Below, in pieces: positions 18,134 to 25,403 of a stretch of DNA of 40,033 nucleotides. A model generated the notes under the pieces. That model worked only from the letters and a program-made list of their open reading frames with translations. It was not told the DNA's origin and ran no database searches. The stretch's first letter is position 1. Each line of letters opens with the position of its first letter. The DNA comes from Chitinophagaceae bacterium (GTDB taxonomy: Bacteria > Bacteroidota > Bacteroidia > Chitinophagales > Chitinophagaceae). Where the stretch lies: NCBI GenBank assembly GCA_013696395.1, contig JACCYQ010000026.1, positions 1 to 40,033 on the forward strand, read 5' to 3'. The position numbers and the translations under genes were made by a program.

Positions 18134-19315
18134 ATGAGTTATCACCCGGAAACAGAAGCCATACGCCTGCAAACCACGAGAACCAATGAAAAAGAACATA
18201 GTACCCCTTTATTTTTAACCAGTAGTTTTGTTTATGAAACAGCCGAAGAAATGGCAGATGCCTTTTCTGATAACGGACCGGGAGTAAACATTTATAGTCG
18301 TTTTTCAAATCCTGGTGTAGATGAATTTATCGCAAAGATGGTGGCCCTGGAAAAGGCAGAAAATGGAATTGCTACCGGTACGGGCATGGCGGCGGTATTC
18401 GCCACCTTCATGACATTCTTAAAGTCAGGTGACCACCTGATCTCAGCCTCTGCCATTTTTGGATCTACCCATACCCTCCTGACAAAATATTTGCCAAAAT
18501 GGGGTATCCATCACAGTTATTTTGATGCCGCTAATCCGGGAAATCTTGAAAAGCTGGTTCAGCCCAATACAAAGATGATTTTCCTGGAAACACCTTCTAA
18601 CCCGGGACTTGACATTATAGACCTTGAATGGGTTGGACGGATATGCAATGAAAAAAATATTTTACTCGTAGTAGATAATTGTTTTGCTACACCTGCAGTT
18701 CAGCAGCCCATACCATTAGGTGCCCACCTGGTATTACATTCTGCCACCAAATTTATTGATGGACAGGGAAGAGTGTTGGGTGGCGTTGTAGTAGGATCAA
18801 AAGAACTCATTCATGAATTATATCTCTTTGTTCGCAATACCGGACCCTCATTAAGTCCGTTCAACGCCTGGGTATTATCAAAAAGCCTGGAAACTTTACA
18901 TATCAGAATGGATAAACATGCCCAAAATGCATTTACGTTAGCAAAAAAACTGGAAAATCATACTGACATTAACTTTGTTAGATATCCATTCTTAAAAAGT
19001 CATCCGCAATATGACATCGCAATAAAACAAATGAGCAACGGGGGCGGAATAGTAACTTTTGATTTGAAAGGAGGAATAGAAGCCGGAAGAAAGTTCCTGA
19101 ATGCTTTAAAAATGATTTCGCTTACCAATAACCTGGGTGATACAAGAACAATAGCATCACATCCTGCAAGTACCACCCATTCAAAATTAAATGAGGAAGA
19201 ACGCCAGTCAGTGGGAATTACCCCCGGACTTATTCGCATATCTGTAGGTTTGGAATATTTTGATGATATATGGGCGGATATCGAACAGGCTTTGCAAGCA
19301 TCGGCCAGCAAGTAG
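18134..19315 (+). CDS. Trans-sulfuration family PLP enzyme, MetZ-like sulfhydrylase
   Basis: 393 residues in the same fold family as MetY but only distantly like it. The PLP lysine is Lys206 in [20 protein letters not shown]; the [11 protein letters not shown] wording is characteristic of O-succinylhomoserine sulfhydrylase (MetZ) rather than of cystathionine beta- or gamma-lyases. [14 protein letters not shown] supplies the cofactor Asp181, and [22 protein letters not shown] is the conserved N-terminal block. It lies 50 bases after the homoserine dehydrogenase gene and is probably the last gene of the SAM-controlled operon. Cystathionine gamma-synthase or methionine gamma-lyase activity cannot be excluded. 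Two sulfhydrylases in one operon is a redundancy worth noting. Confidence 0.85.
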   Translation: MSYHPETEAIRLQTTRTNEKEHSTPLFLTSSFVYETAEEMADAFSDNGPGVNIYSRFSNPGVDEFIAKMVALEKAENGIATGTGMAAVFATFMTFLKSGDHLISASAIFGSTHTLLTKYLPKWGIHHSYFDAANPGNLEKLVQPNTKMIFLETPSNPGLDIIDLEWVGRICNEKNILLVVDNCFATPAVQQPIPLGAHLVLHSATKFIDGQGRVLGGVVVGSKELIHELYLFVRNTGPSLSPFNAWVLSKSLETLHIRMDKHAQNAFTLAKKLENHTDINFVRYPFLKSHPQYDIAIKQMSNGGGIVTFDLKGGIEAGRKFLNALKMISLTNNLGDTRTIASHPASTTHSKLNEEERQSVGITPGLIRISVGLEYFDDIWADIEQALQASASK

Positions 19316-19332
19316 CCAAACAATGAAAACTT

Positions 19333-19340
19333 TATCTTTG
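19333..19340 (+). promoter_or_regulatory. Possible -7 box ahead of the glycosyltransferase gene
   Basis: TATCTTTG matches TAnnTTTG exactly, 16 bases before the ATG at 19357, but no TTG is found at the usual -33 distance. The gene may also be read from the met operon, since no terminator separates them. Confidence 0.35.
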
Positions 19341-19356
19341 GGCTCAATATAAAACT

Positions 19357-20325
19357 ATGCCCGAATTATCAGTTGTCATAACCGTGATGAATGAAGAAGA
19401 TAACATTCAACCACTTTTAACCGCGGTTGCATCAGCACTGGATGGAATCAATTATGAAATAATCCTGGTAGATGATGGCAGCATGGATGCAACCAAAAAA
19501 AGAATTCTTCAATATGCAGATGAAAAAACCATTTTGGTAGAATTGAGAAGAAACTACGGACAGAGTACTGCTATGACAGCTGGCATCGATCACTCCAGGG
19601 GAACATATATTGCGCTTCTTGATGGCGATCTGCAAAATGATCCTACGGATATACCTCCCATGCTGGCATTAATGAAAAAGGAAGAATGGGATGTAGTAGC
19701 CGGCAACAGGGCCAATAGAAAAGATGGCATGTTGCTGCGCAAAATTCCCAGTAAGATTGCCAATGCACTGATCAGGAGAATGACCGGGGTTTATATAAAA
19801 GACTATGGATGTACGTTAAAAATATTTAAAAGAGAAATTGCAGAAGACCTTGGATTATATGGAGAGTTGCATCGCTTTATTCCGGTTCTTGCAAAACTGC
19901 AAGGCGCTAATATAACCCAGGTAGATGTAAAACATCATCATCGAAAATTTGGCAAAAGCAAATACGGCATTAACCGGACTTTTAAAGTGATGAGCGACCT
20001 GGTGCTGATGGTATTTATGCGTAAATACATGCAAAAACCAATGCACCTTTTTGGAACACTGGGCTTTATCAGTGTCGGTATTGGGATTATCATAAATCTA
20101 TACTTGCTTATCATTAAGATTATGGGCCAGGACATATGGGGAAAGCCTTTGATGATTCTTGGTTTGATCCTATTATTAGGTGGCATTCAATTAATAACCA
20201 TTGGTATATTGGCTGAAGTAAATGTTCGGACTTACTATGAATCTCAAAATAAAAAAACTTACCAGGTAAGAAATGTTTACCAATCAAAGCAACCGATAAA
20301 ACCTGTTTTAGGAATAACCGTTTAG
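19357..20325 (+). CDS. Family 2 glycosyltransferase, polyprenyl-phosphate type
   Basis: 322 residues. The GT-A catalytic domain has VVITVMNEEDNI at 6-17, LVDDGSMDATK at about 37-47, and the metal-binding DGDLQNDP at 89-96. Two C-terminal membrane segments follow (about 227-255 and 260-286). This is the layout of GtrB/ArnC/DPM1-like enzymes, which load a sugar from its nucleotide onto undecaprenyl phosphate at the inner membrane. The sugar is unknown. Its stop codon overlaps the stop of the convergent epimerase gene, a possible partner in surface glycan synthesis. Confidence 0.88.
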   Translation: MPELSVVITVMNEEDNIQPLLTAVASALDGINYEIILVDDGSMDATKKRILQYADEKTILVELRRNYGQSTAMTAGIDHSRGTYIALLDGDLQNDPTDIPPMLALMKKEEWDVVAGNRANRKDGMLLRKIPSKIANALIRRMTGVYIKDYGCTLKIFKREIAEDLGLYGELHRFIPVLAKLQGANITQVDVKHHHRKFGKSKYGINRTFKVMSDLVLMVFMRKYMQKPMHLFGTLGFISVGIGIIINLYLLIIKIMGQDIWGKPLMILGLILLLGGIQLITIGILAEVNVRTYYESQNKKTYQVRNVYQSKQPIKPVLGITV

Positions 20326-21302
20326 TTTTTGTTCACCAGGAAGTCCTGGTTTTGAACGTACCAGTCATAGAATATTTTTAACCCCGCTTGTAATGTTGTA
20401 GTGGGATTATACCCAAGAAATTCTCTTGCTTTTTGAATATCTGCATAAGTTTTGGGAACATCACCGGGTTGTTCAGGTAATCTTTCAATCACTGCTTTTT
20501 TTCGGGTCACTTCTTCCAGCATATTGATCAACTGTGTTAATGAAACTGAATAATGATTTCCCAGGTTGATGATCTCAAAATCTGAATTTGAATAATCAAT
20601 GGCTGATATTACCCCCTTAACGATATCATCTACATATGTATAATCACGACTGGTGCCTCCATTTCCATACATGATGATGGGTTGATCTGACAAAAGAGCT
20701 TTTGTAAATTTATGAATGGCCAGGTCAGGTCGTTGCCCCGGACCATAGACGGTGAAAAAACGAAGTGCAATGAAACGGATGCCATATAATTTACTATAAA
20801 CATGACCAAGCATTTCCCCGGATAATTTCGTCATGGCATAAGGTGAAATGGGCATAAGTTTTTCATCCTCTTTCCAGGGAAAATGATCGTTGATCCCATA
20901 AACACTGCTGGAAGATGCAAACACAAAATGAGGCACTTTTTTTTCCCGGGAAAATTCCAACAGATTTTGCAGACCAATGACGTTCGATTGCTGATAAGCC
21001 ATAGGATTTTCAATACTGGGTCTTACCCCGGCTTTAGCGGCTAGGTGGATGATGACATCAATGTGTTGTGGAATATGTAAAAGCAATTCATTACAATCAG
21101 CGGTGCCGAGATCAATTTTTAATAAAGTAAATCGGCGGTCAATCTCAAATGAGGAAATATTAAATTGTTTTTGTTGAATTGAATAAAAAGGATCAAAATT
21201 GTCAATACAGGTGATGCGGATATTAAGGATTGTATCCAATAAATTTCTTACCAGGTTACTCCCGATAAAACCTGCGCCACCTGTAATTAAGTAATGTTGC
21301 AT
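20322..21302 (-). CDS. NAD-dependent epimerase/dehydratase, UDP-glucuronate 4-epimerase-like
   Basis: 326 residues of the extended SDR family. The NAD-binding motif is GGAGFIGSN at 8-16. The catalytic Tyr/Lys pair is in SPYAMTK, with the serine in FASSSSVYG. The segments DNFDPFYSIQQKQFNI, AAKAGVRPSIENP and RFFTVYGPGQRPDLAIHKF are strongly like UDP-glucuronate 4-epimerases, which make UDP-galacturonate for surface polysaccharides. UDP-glucose 4-epimerase is the main alternative. The gene is convergent with the glycosyltransferase and shares four bases with it: TTAG at 20322-20325 holds both stop codons. Confidence 0.87.
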   Translation of the reverse strand: MQHYLITGGAGFIGSNLVRNLLDTILNIRITCIDNFDPFYSIQQKQFNISSFEIDRRFTLLKIDLGTADCNELLLHIPQHIDVIIHLAAKAGVRPSIENPMAYQQSNVIGLQNLLEFSREKKVPHFVFASSSSVYGINDHFPWKEDEKLMPISPYAMTKLSGEMLGHVYSKLYGIRFIALRFFTVYGPGQRPDLAIHKFTKALLSDQPIIMYGNGGTSRDYTYVDDIVKGVISAIDYSNSDFEIINLGNHYSVSLTQLINMLEEVTRKKAVIERLPEQPGDVPKTYADIQKAREFLGYNPTTTLQAGLKIFYDWYVQNQDFLVNKN

Positions 21303-21354
21303 AAAATAGATCGTAAAAGCAGGACTCTTTATTTTTGACCCACATATTAAGAAT

Positions 21355-22002
21355 ATGCAAAGTAAACGATATAATTATTTCATAACGTCTTTGGTTATAT
21401 GTGTGGTAATGTTCCTGGTGGCATTCATATTTATTTTATTGAATGGAAAAACAGCATCTTTTCTCCAGATCAATCATATGCATAACGCATTCTTCGATGT
21501 ATTTTTTACCTGGTTCACTTATTTTGGTGATGCATGGATCTGGTTGCCACTTGCACTTTATTTTGTAATCTGGCGGCGGGATTATTTTTTATTGATTTTC
21601 TTTTCGCTTTTATTATCAAATTTTTTGGCTCAATTTTCCAAGCACATCATTTTTCCCGATGACATGAGACCGTTTGTCGAATTATCCGAATCGTATTACG
21701 TACACACCATTCCCGGTGTAGGAATTAGCAGGGAATACAGTTTTCCTTCAGGGCATACGACCACCGCTTTTACTTTGTCTCTTATCTTTTCTTACCTGGA
21801 TCAAAGAAAATGGCTAAGTATACTTTTGCCATTTATTGCATTGGGTGTTGCCTGGTCAAGAGTTTACCAGGGTCAGCATTTTGTAACAGATGTAGCTGCA
21901 GGAATGTGTTTGGGAATGTTGGCAGCATTTCTTGCCATTGGATTATTTGAAAAGTTTGAGAATCGTAAAAAAAAGGTAAAGGAAGAAAAATTGGAAACAT
22001 AA
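21355..22002 (+). CDS. PAP2 family membrane phosphatase
   Basis: 215 residues with about five or six membrane segments. The three phosphatase motifs are present. Motif 1 is K-x8-RP (KHIIFPDDMRP; the usual spacing is six), motif 2 is FPSGHTTTAF, and motif 3 is SRVYQGQHFVTD. Such enzymes dephosphorylate phosphatidate, undecaprenyl pyrophosphate or lipid A; which one applies here is not visible. TATTTTTG at 21330-21337 is a possible -7 box close to the ATG. The C-terminus is a basic tail (ENRKKKVKEEKLET). Confidence 0.88.
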   Translation: MQSKRYNYFITSLVICVVMFLVAFIFILLNGKTASFLQINHMHNAFFDVFFTWFTYFGDAWIWLPLALYFVIWRRDYFLLIFFSLLLSNFLAQFSKHIIFPDDMRPFVELSESYYVHTIPGVGISREYSFPSGHTTTAFTLSLIFSYLDQRKWLSILLPFIALGVAWSRVYQGQHFVTDVAAGMCLGMLAAFLAIGLFEKFENRKKKVKEEKLET

Positions 22003-22124
22003 ATGCTTTCATACAAAGGCTTTATAGGGTAATATTTATACTATTGGTATATACATTCCCAACATTTTATTTCCCTGTTTTAGCTTTAGAATGGTATTAA
22101 TTATAAAAAATAAATCTCTAACTA

Positions 22125-22155
22125 TTGCATTTTTCAAAAACGCCTATTACTTTCG
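22125..22155 (+). promoter_or_regulatory. Promoter of the surface lipoprotein gene at 22273
   Basis: TTG at 22125-22127, a 20-base spacer, then TACTTTCG at 22148-22155. It implies a leader of about 110 bases. The rest of the 270-base spacer (22003-22272) shows no other clear structure. Confidence 0.45.
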
Positions 22156-22272
22156 TCGCGGCTTCCAATCTCCCCAATGAAAAGTATAACTGATTCCCCA
22201 ATCGTTATTTAATCCGCTCCAATCCTCTGGAAATCCGTTAATCAATACTTTAAAAAATTAAACGGACCCATC

Positions 22273-23136
22273 ATGAAAACAATTAAGCTAGGCAGCATTG
22301 CCTTACTATTCTTCTGCATTTTTAGTGCCTGCACCAAAGATGATTTAGATTATGAAACAAATGTAATTTCAACATCAACTAACAAAGCTGCTAAAACGAT
22401 TGCCCAAAACGAAGTTACCACTGGTGAAGTGGAATTGATCCGGTCATTGAGTGGGGAAGCAAAAGTTAATTCACCCGTTACCATTATTTACACAGCCAAA
22501 GATGATTTTAATGGTAAGGACATTACCTGCGGACAGATCATGATTTTCCAGTTAATAAATGCTGAATGGGTGAAGGTGGCACAGTCTGCGGCACCATCAG
22601 CCAGTTATGAATTTACACCTCAGCAAGCCGGCATTTGCGCTTATGAATTTAAAGCACATTTTAATGGCGGAGCAGGTCCCGATGGCAATCCATGCCAGGG
22701 CACTTATAAAGCAATGCAAACGGAAGGTGAATGTGTTGAAGTTTCCAATGATTGTGTCACTGAATTCACAATTGATTCAGATGTTAATGCCAATGATCTT
22801 GGTAATGGTCTATATGAATTTACTATCAGCTATACGTTAACCAGTCCCGAAGATGTAACGAATGTAAAATTCCAGGGCGGTGCAACGGCCGGTGGCAATA
22901 GTGGACATGCAATTATTGATTTTGGTAATACCATCGTGGTTAATGCAAACAATAATAATACAGTTGTAAAGTGGAACGGTGATTTGCTGGCATGCGAACC
23001 GCAGGTAGTAACGTTTAAGTATCAGCGAAATTTTGCCTGCCCTGCTACTGATGCCCAGGTAACTGGTAATTGGAAAGCTTCCGTTGGTGAAACTATTTTG
23101 GGTGAAATTGCACCACTTATCTTTAGTTGTAATTAA
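22273..23136 (+). CDS. Predicted surface lipoprotein, unknown
   Basis: 287 residues. The lipoprotein signal MKTIKLGSIALLFFCIFSAC places lipidation at Cys20, and TKDDLD follows, fitting the Bacteroidota surface-export pattern K-(D/E)2. The mature part looks like two beta-sandwich domains. The first (about 50-155) includes SPVTIIYTAKDDFNGKDI and CQGTYKAMQTEGECVEV. The second (about 160-287) includes GNGLYEFTISYTLTSPEDV and NTVVKWNGDLLACEPQVVTFKYQ. There are several cysteines that could form disulfides. I do not recognise the family; binding or structural roles are possible. A bidirectional terminator separates it from the convergent namA-like gene. Confidence 0.72.
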   Translation: MKTIKLGSIALLFFCIFSACTKDDLDYETNVISTSTNKAAKTIAQNEVTTGEVELIRSLSGEAKVNSPVTIIYTAKDDFNGKDITCGQIMIFQLINAEWVKVAQSAAPSASYEFTPQQAGICAYEFKAHFNGGAGPDGNPCQGTYKAMQTEGECVEVSNDCVTEFTIDSDVNANDLGNGLYEFTISYTLTSPEDVTNVKFQGGATAGGNSGHAIIDFGNTIVVNANNNNTVVKWNGDLLACEPQVVTFKYQRNFACPATDAQVTGNWKASVGETILGEIAPLIFSCN

Positions 23137-23164
23137 TATTATTTGTCGTTGTTGATGTCGTCAT

Positions 23165-23190
23165 AAAGGGGTGCCTTCGGGCACTCTTTT
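23165..23190. terminator. Bidirectional terminator between convergent genes
   Basis: An 11-bp stem with G-T pairs (AAAGGGGTGCC with GGCACTCTTTT) and a TTCG tetraloop, A-rich on the left and T-rich on the right. It is the third TTCG-loop terminator in the window. Confidence 0.8.
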
Positions 23191-24261
23191 TCATTTTCGG
23201 GGCATTGCCCGCAGGTATTGCAATGGCCAGTCACTTTCATATCCAAGTTCTATTGCTGCATGTAAAGGGAAATAAGGATCACGCAAAAATTCCCTGGCTA
23301 ATAAAACAATATCGGCTTGTTGATTTGTAATGATCGATTTAGCTTCTGTTGGGGTGGTTATCATTCCTACAGCGCCTGTCATCATACCAGATTCCCTTTT
23401 TATTTTTTCAGCAAAAGGTAATTGATAACATGGTCCGACCGGAATTTTTATACCCGGAACATTACCACCCGTTGAACAATCAACCAGGTCAACCTGATGA
23501 TCTTTCATAATTTTCGCCAGGTTCACGGAATCTTCAACAGTCCATCCATCATCAATCCAGTCTGTTGCGGAAATGCGAACAAACAATGGATTTTCAGCAG
23601 GCCATACTTCTTTGATACTGGTAATTATTTCCAGTAATAAGCGAATCCTGTTTTTAAATGAACCACCGTAATCATCTGTTCTCTTATTGCTAAATGGTGA
23701 ATAAAACTCGTGAATTAAATATCCATGTGCTGCATGTATTTCAATAATTTTAAAACCAGCATCAAACGCTCTTTTAGTAGCAGTTTTAAAATCATAGATT
23801 ACTTTCTGTATACCGTCAATGCTAAGTTCAAGAGGCAAAGGATCATCTTCGGTAAAAGCAATAGGAGATGGTGCAACGGTTTGCCAGGCACCTTCTTCAG
23901 TTGACAATACTTTTCCTCCTTGCCATGGAACATGATGACTCGCTTTTCTCCCCGCATGGGCCAGTTGTATAGCAGGAACAGCACCCTGCGATGTTATAAA
24001 TCCTGTAATGCGCTTTAACATAGGGACATGTTCATCCTGCCATATACCAAGATCTCCGGGTGAAATTCTACCTTCCGGACTCACAGCTGTTGCCTCAAAA
24101 ATGACTAAACCGGCACCACCAACAGCACGGCTTCCCAAATGAACCAAATGCCAGTCGTTGGCAAATCCATCTGTGCTGGAATACTGGCACATGGGTGATA
24201 CAGCAATCCTGTTTTTTAAGGTGATATTTTTTATAGTTAATGGAGAGAACAGATTTGACAT
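23191..24261 (-). CDS. namA: NADPH dehydrogenase, Old Yellow Enzyme (YqjM/NamA type)
   Basis: The 356-residue TIM-barrel flavoprotein has the hallmarks of the thermophilic-like OYE subgroup. SPMCQYSS carries Cys25, which tunes FMN redox potential. QLAHAGRKA and the HAAHGYLIHEFYSPFSNKR stretch hold the His and Tyr residues that bind substrate carbonyl or nitro groups. DYGGSFKNRIRLLLEI and the C-terminal VGMITTPTEA and LAREFLRDPYFPL complete the fold. It reduces activated C=C bonds of enones and nitro compounds with NADPH; the physiological substrate is unknown. Length is close to B. subtilis YqjM (338). Confidence 0.9.
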   Translation of the reverse strand: MSNLFSPLTIKNITLKNRIAVSPMCQYSSTDGFANDWHLVHLGSRAVGGAGLVIFEATAVSPEGRISPGDLGIWQDEHVPMLKRITGFITSQGAVPAIQLAHAGRKASHHVPWQGGKVLSTEEGAWQTVAPSPIAFTEDDPLPLELSIDGIQKVIYDFKTATKRAFDAGFKIIEIHAAHGYLIHEFYSPFSNKRTDDYGGSFKNRIRLLLEIITSIKEVWPAENPLFVRISATDWIDDGWTVEDSVNLAKIMKDHQVDLVDCSTGGNVPGIKIPVGPCYQLPFAEKIKRESGMMTGAVGMITTPTEAKSIITNQQADIVLLAREFLRDPYFPLHAAIELGYESDWPLQYLRAMPRK

Positions 24262-24430
24262 GATATATTAAAAACTGGTTAGCATTAAAACTCTTACGAA
24301 TGAATAATGTTCAGTGAGGGTTAAAATTTGTACTACAAAAAAAGCGGTTGCATAATATCAATGTCACAGGACTGCCTTTCATCCTAAAAAATATCATTCT
24401 AAACTTAAATACTTGGATATTTTTTTGTAA
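24262..24430. other. Spacer upstream of namA
   Basis: 169 AT-rich bases between the namA start and the DUF486 pseudogene. I see no hairpin, repeat or convincing promoter pair in it. Confidence 0.5.
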
Positions 24431-24650
24431 CTAAAATTTTTTGAAGATCAGGAAAACAGCTGCTTTCTGAAGGAAAAAATCCCAGTATATGGTTCCATTC
24501 AATTATCTGTTGGAAGACGATCCCGGAAAACATCATAAAAACAATCAGTGTTATAACTTCCTGAATGGTTTTTAACTGGACCAGGTTGAATGATCCACAA
24601 TGTTCGCTGAACCCTATCCGATTGGCAGGCACAACTTCCTGCAGCGCGAG
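24431..24650 (-). pseudogene. Remnant of a DMT-like DUF486 membrane protein gene
   Basis: On the minus strand the frame reads VPANRIGFSEHCGSFNLVQLKTIQEVITLIVF, then WNHILGF. This is the core of DUF486 (small multidrug-transporter-like) proteins, which typically read PANRIG, AQLKTIQEV and WNHLVGF. The normal C-terminal block appears in a shifted frame (AAVFLIFKKF then TAG at 24433-24431), so a frameshift lies near 24480. About the first 40 residues of the usual protein, including the first membrane segment, are absent, because the sequence passes into tRNA-associated repeats near 24650. I conclude the gene is dead. Its function was probably small-molecule export, but the family is uncharacterised. 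Confidence 0.7.
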
Positions 24651-24706
24651 ATATTTGGTTTATTCGTTTTCTCCGCTTTGCAATCAAGCTGGCACACGGC
24701 GAAAAG

Positions 24707-24737
24707 AAAAAGCCTCTGGCTCTCGCCAAAGGCTTTT
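24707..24737 (-). terminator. Terminator-like hairpin A in the decayed tRNA-Pro array
   Basis: AAAAGCC/GGCTTTT with an inner stem TGGC/GCCA. It resembles the terminator next to the intact tRNA-Pro but follows only a short tRNA fragment, so it is probably a relic. Confidence 0.5.
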
Positions 24738-24762
24738 AGTTTGTCGGGAAGACCCCGATATT

Positions 24763-24770
24763 TATCGGGG
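24763..24770. repeat. Short palindrome CCCCGATA-TT-TATCGGGG
   Basis: A perfect 8-bp stem with a 2-base centre covers 24753-24770 (the span listed is its right half). It interrupts the tRNA-Pro 3' fragment that begins at 24744. It may be a REP-like mobile palindrome; no other copy is in the window. Confidence 0.4.
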
Positions 24771-24781
24771 CAACTCCCATG

Positions 24782-24797
24782 TCGGGAAGACAGGATT
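24782..24797 (-). pseudogene. tRNA-Pro 3'-end fragment
   Basis: TCGGGAAGACAGGATT is identical to the 3' acceptor and T-arm end of the intact tRNA-Pro (24948-24963), but the sequence then diverges. A shorter copy, TCGGGAAGAC, lies at 24744-24753. These could be decay products of tandem genes, or attachment-site scars of an element that used the tRNA 3' end. Confidence 0.55.
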
Positions 24798-24821
24798 AGC
24801 TACGCTGATCCATTAAAAGGG

Positions 24822-24870
24822 TTGTACAAACAAAAAGCCTTTACCTGCTGCGCAGGATTTCCGGCTTTTT
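24822..24870. repeat. Hairpin module C in the tRNA-Pro array
   Basis: AAAAAGCC (24822-24829) pairs with GGCTTTTT (24863-24870), and CCTGC-TGC-GCAGG forms a second stem inside. It shares its outer arms with the tRNA-Pro terminator but has a different inner loop. Confidence 0.5.
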
Positions 24871-24911
24871 CTATTTTCCGCTTTGCAAGTCAACTGGCAA
24901 GCTACAAATAG

Positions 24912-24943
24912 AAAAAGCCCCTGGCTATCGCCAAAGGCTTTTT
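24912..24943 (-). terminator. Terminator of tRNA-Pro
   Basis: AAAAAGCC/GGCTTTTT outer stem with a TGGC/GCCA inner stem, ending in T on the minus strand 5 bases after the mature tRNA 3' end. Confidence 0.75.
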
Positions 24944-24947
24944 GTTG

Positions 24948-25021
24948 TCGGGAAGACAGGATTCGAACCTGCGACCCCCTGGTCCCAAACCAGGTGCGCT
25001 ACCGGCCTGCGCTACTTCCCG
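24948..25021 (-). tRNA. tRNA-Pro, anticodon TGG
   Basis: A 74-base cloverleaf. The acceptor stem CGGGAAG pairs with CTTCCCG, with A as discriminator. The D arm has GCGC/GCGC stems, and the anticodon stem is CCTGG/CCAGG with loop TTTGGGA. The T arm contains GTTCGAATC. CCA is not encoded (CAA follows). TAACTTTG on the minus strand at 25140-25133 is a possible -7 box about 110 bases upstream. Confidence 0.97.
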
Positions 25022-25173
25022 AATTCTAACAGGAAACTTTCTTGAAGAAAACATTCCTGTTCATTGTGCCGAATCAATCGTGAATTCAAATTGTTCATTG
25101 AATCCACATTATATATTTTCAATCGATCGCTCCAAAGTTATAAATAAAAAAGGTCATTCACTTTGTGCGGCCC

Positions 25174-25217
25174 TGGCGCTTTAAGCGCCATGCGCTACCG
25201 GCCTGCGCTACTTCCCG
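25174..25217 (-). pseudogene. tRNA-Pro 5' half joined to a different anticodon-like arm
   Basis: 30 bases (25191-25220) are identical to the 5' end of the intact tRNA-Pro (24995-25024), covering the acceptor 5' strand and whole D arm. Exactly at tRNA position 27 the sequence changes to TGGCG-CTTAAAG-CGCCA: a perfect 5-bp stem with a 7-base loop having T at position 33 and TAA at the anticodon positions. There is no T arm or acceptor 3' strand after it, and a run of six T follows about 24 bases later. It is not a functional tRNA as written. It may be a decayed duplicate or a small tRNA-derived RNA. Confidence 0.55.
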
Positions 25218-25229
25218 AATATTTTCTGG

Positions 25230-25318
25230 CGGTGAGGGCGGGATTCGAACCCGCGGTACAGTTTAACCCGTACGGCAGTTTAGCAAACTACTGATTTCAG
25301 CCACTCATCCACCTCACC
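25230..25318 (-). tRNA. tRNA-Ser, anticodon GCT
   Basis: An 89-base class II tRNA. Acceptor GGTGAGG/CCTCACC, discriminator G, D arm GAT/ATC with GAGTGGCTGAA, and anticodon stem GTAGT/ACTGC with loop TTGCTAA. A long variable arm (CGTACGGGTTAAACTGTACCG region) and a T arm with GGTTCGAATCC follow. CCA is encoded next to it (25229-25227), unlike tRNA-Pro. It lies directly downstream of dnaA on the same strand, with its own probable promoter. Confidence 0.95.
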
Positions 25319-25354
25319 TCTCTGACTGAAATAAACCCTTGTTTTAAGGGGTGG

Positions 25355-25386
25355 CAAAAATAAAGATTTGATAATTAATAACCCAA
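25355..25386 (-). promoter_or_regulatory. Promoter of tRNA-Ser
   Basis: On the minus strand, TTG (25386-25384), a 21-base spacer, then TATTTTTG (25362-25355). This is an exact match to the Bacteroidota -7 box, about 37 bases before the mature 5' end. Confidence 0.5.
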
Positions 25387-25403
25387 AAAACTATGGTAAA
25401 TAA

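Larger units (their letters stand above)
24667..24957. repeat. Diverged direct repeats flanking tRNA-Pro fragments
   Basis: Two units of about 87 bases (24667-24753 and 24871-24957) share the order CCGCTTTGCAA, a variable part, GAAAAAGCC, TGGCT-TCGCCAAAGGCTTTT, and TTGTCGGGAAGAC. Between them is a third, related hairpin module (24822-24870). Each unit ends in the 3' terminus of tRNA-Pro as read on the minus strand. This looks like a tandem tRNA-Pro/terminator array that has decayed. Confidence 0.6.

Noticed and set aside
24565-24911. Two plus-strand open frames of 83 and 103 codons over the tRNA repeats
   Set aside because: They run across terminator hairpins, tRNA fragments and the DUF486 remnant, and their translations are cysteine- and arginine-rich without any domain. 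They are shadows of the repeats.
24942-25184. Plus-strand open frame of 80 codons
   Set aside because: It lies antisense to the intact tRNA-Pro and is simply open by chance.
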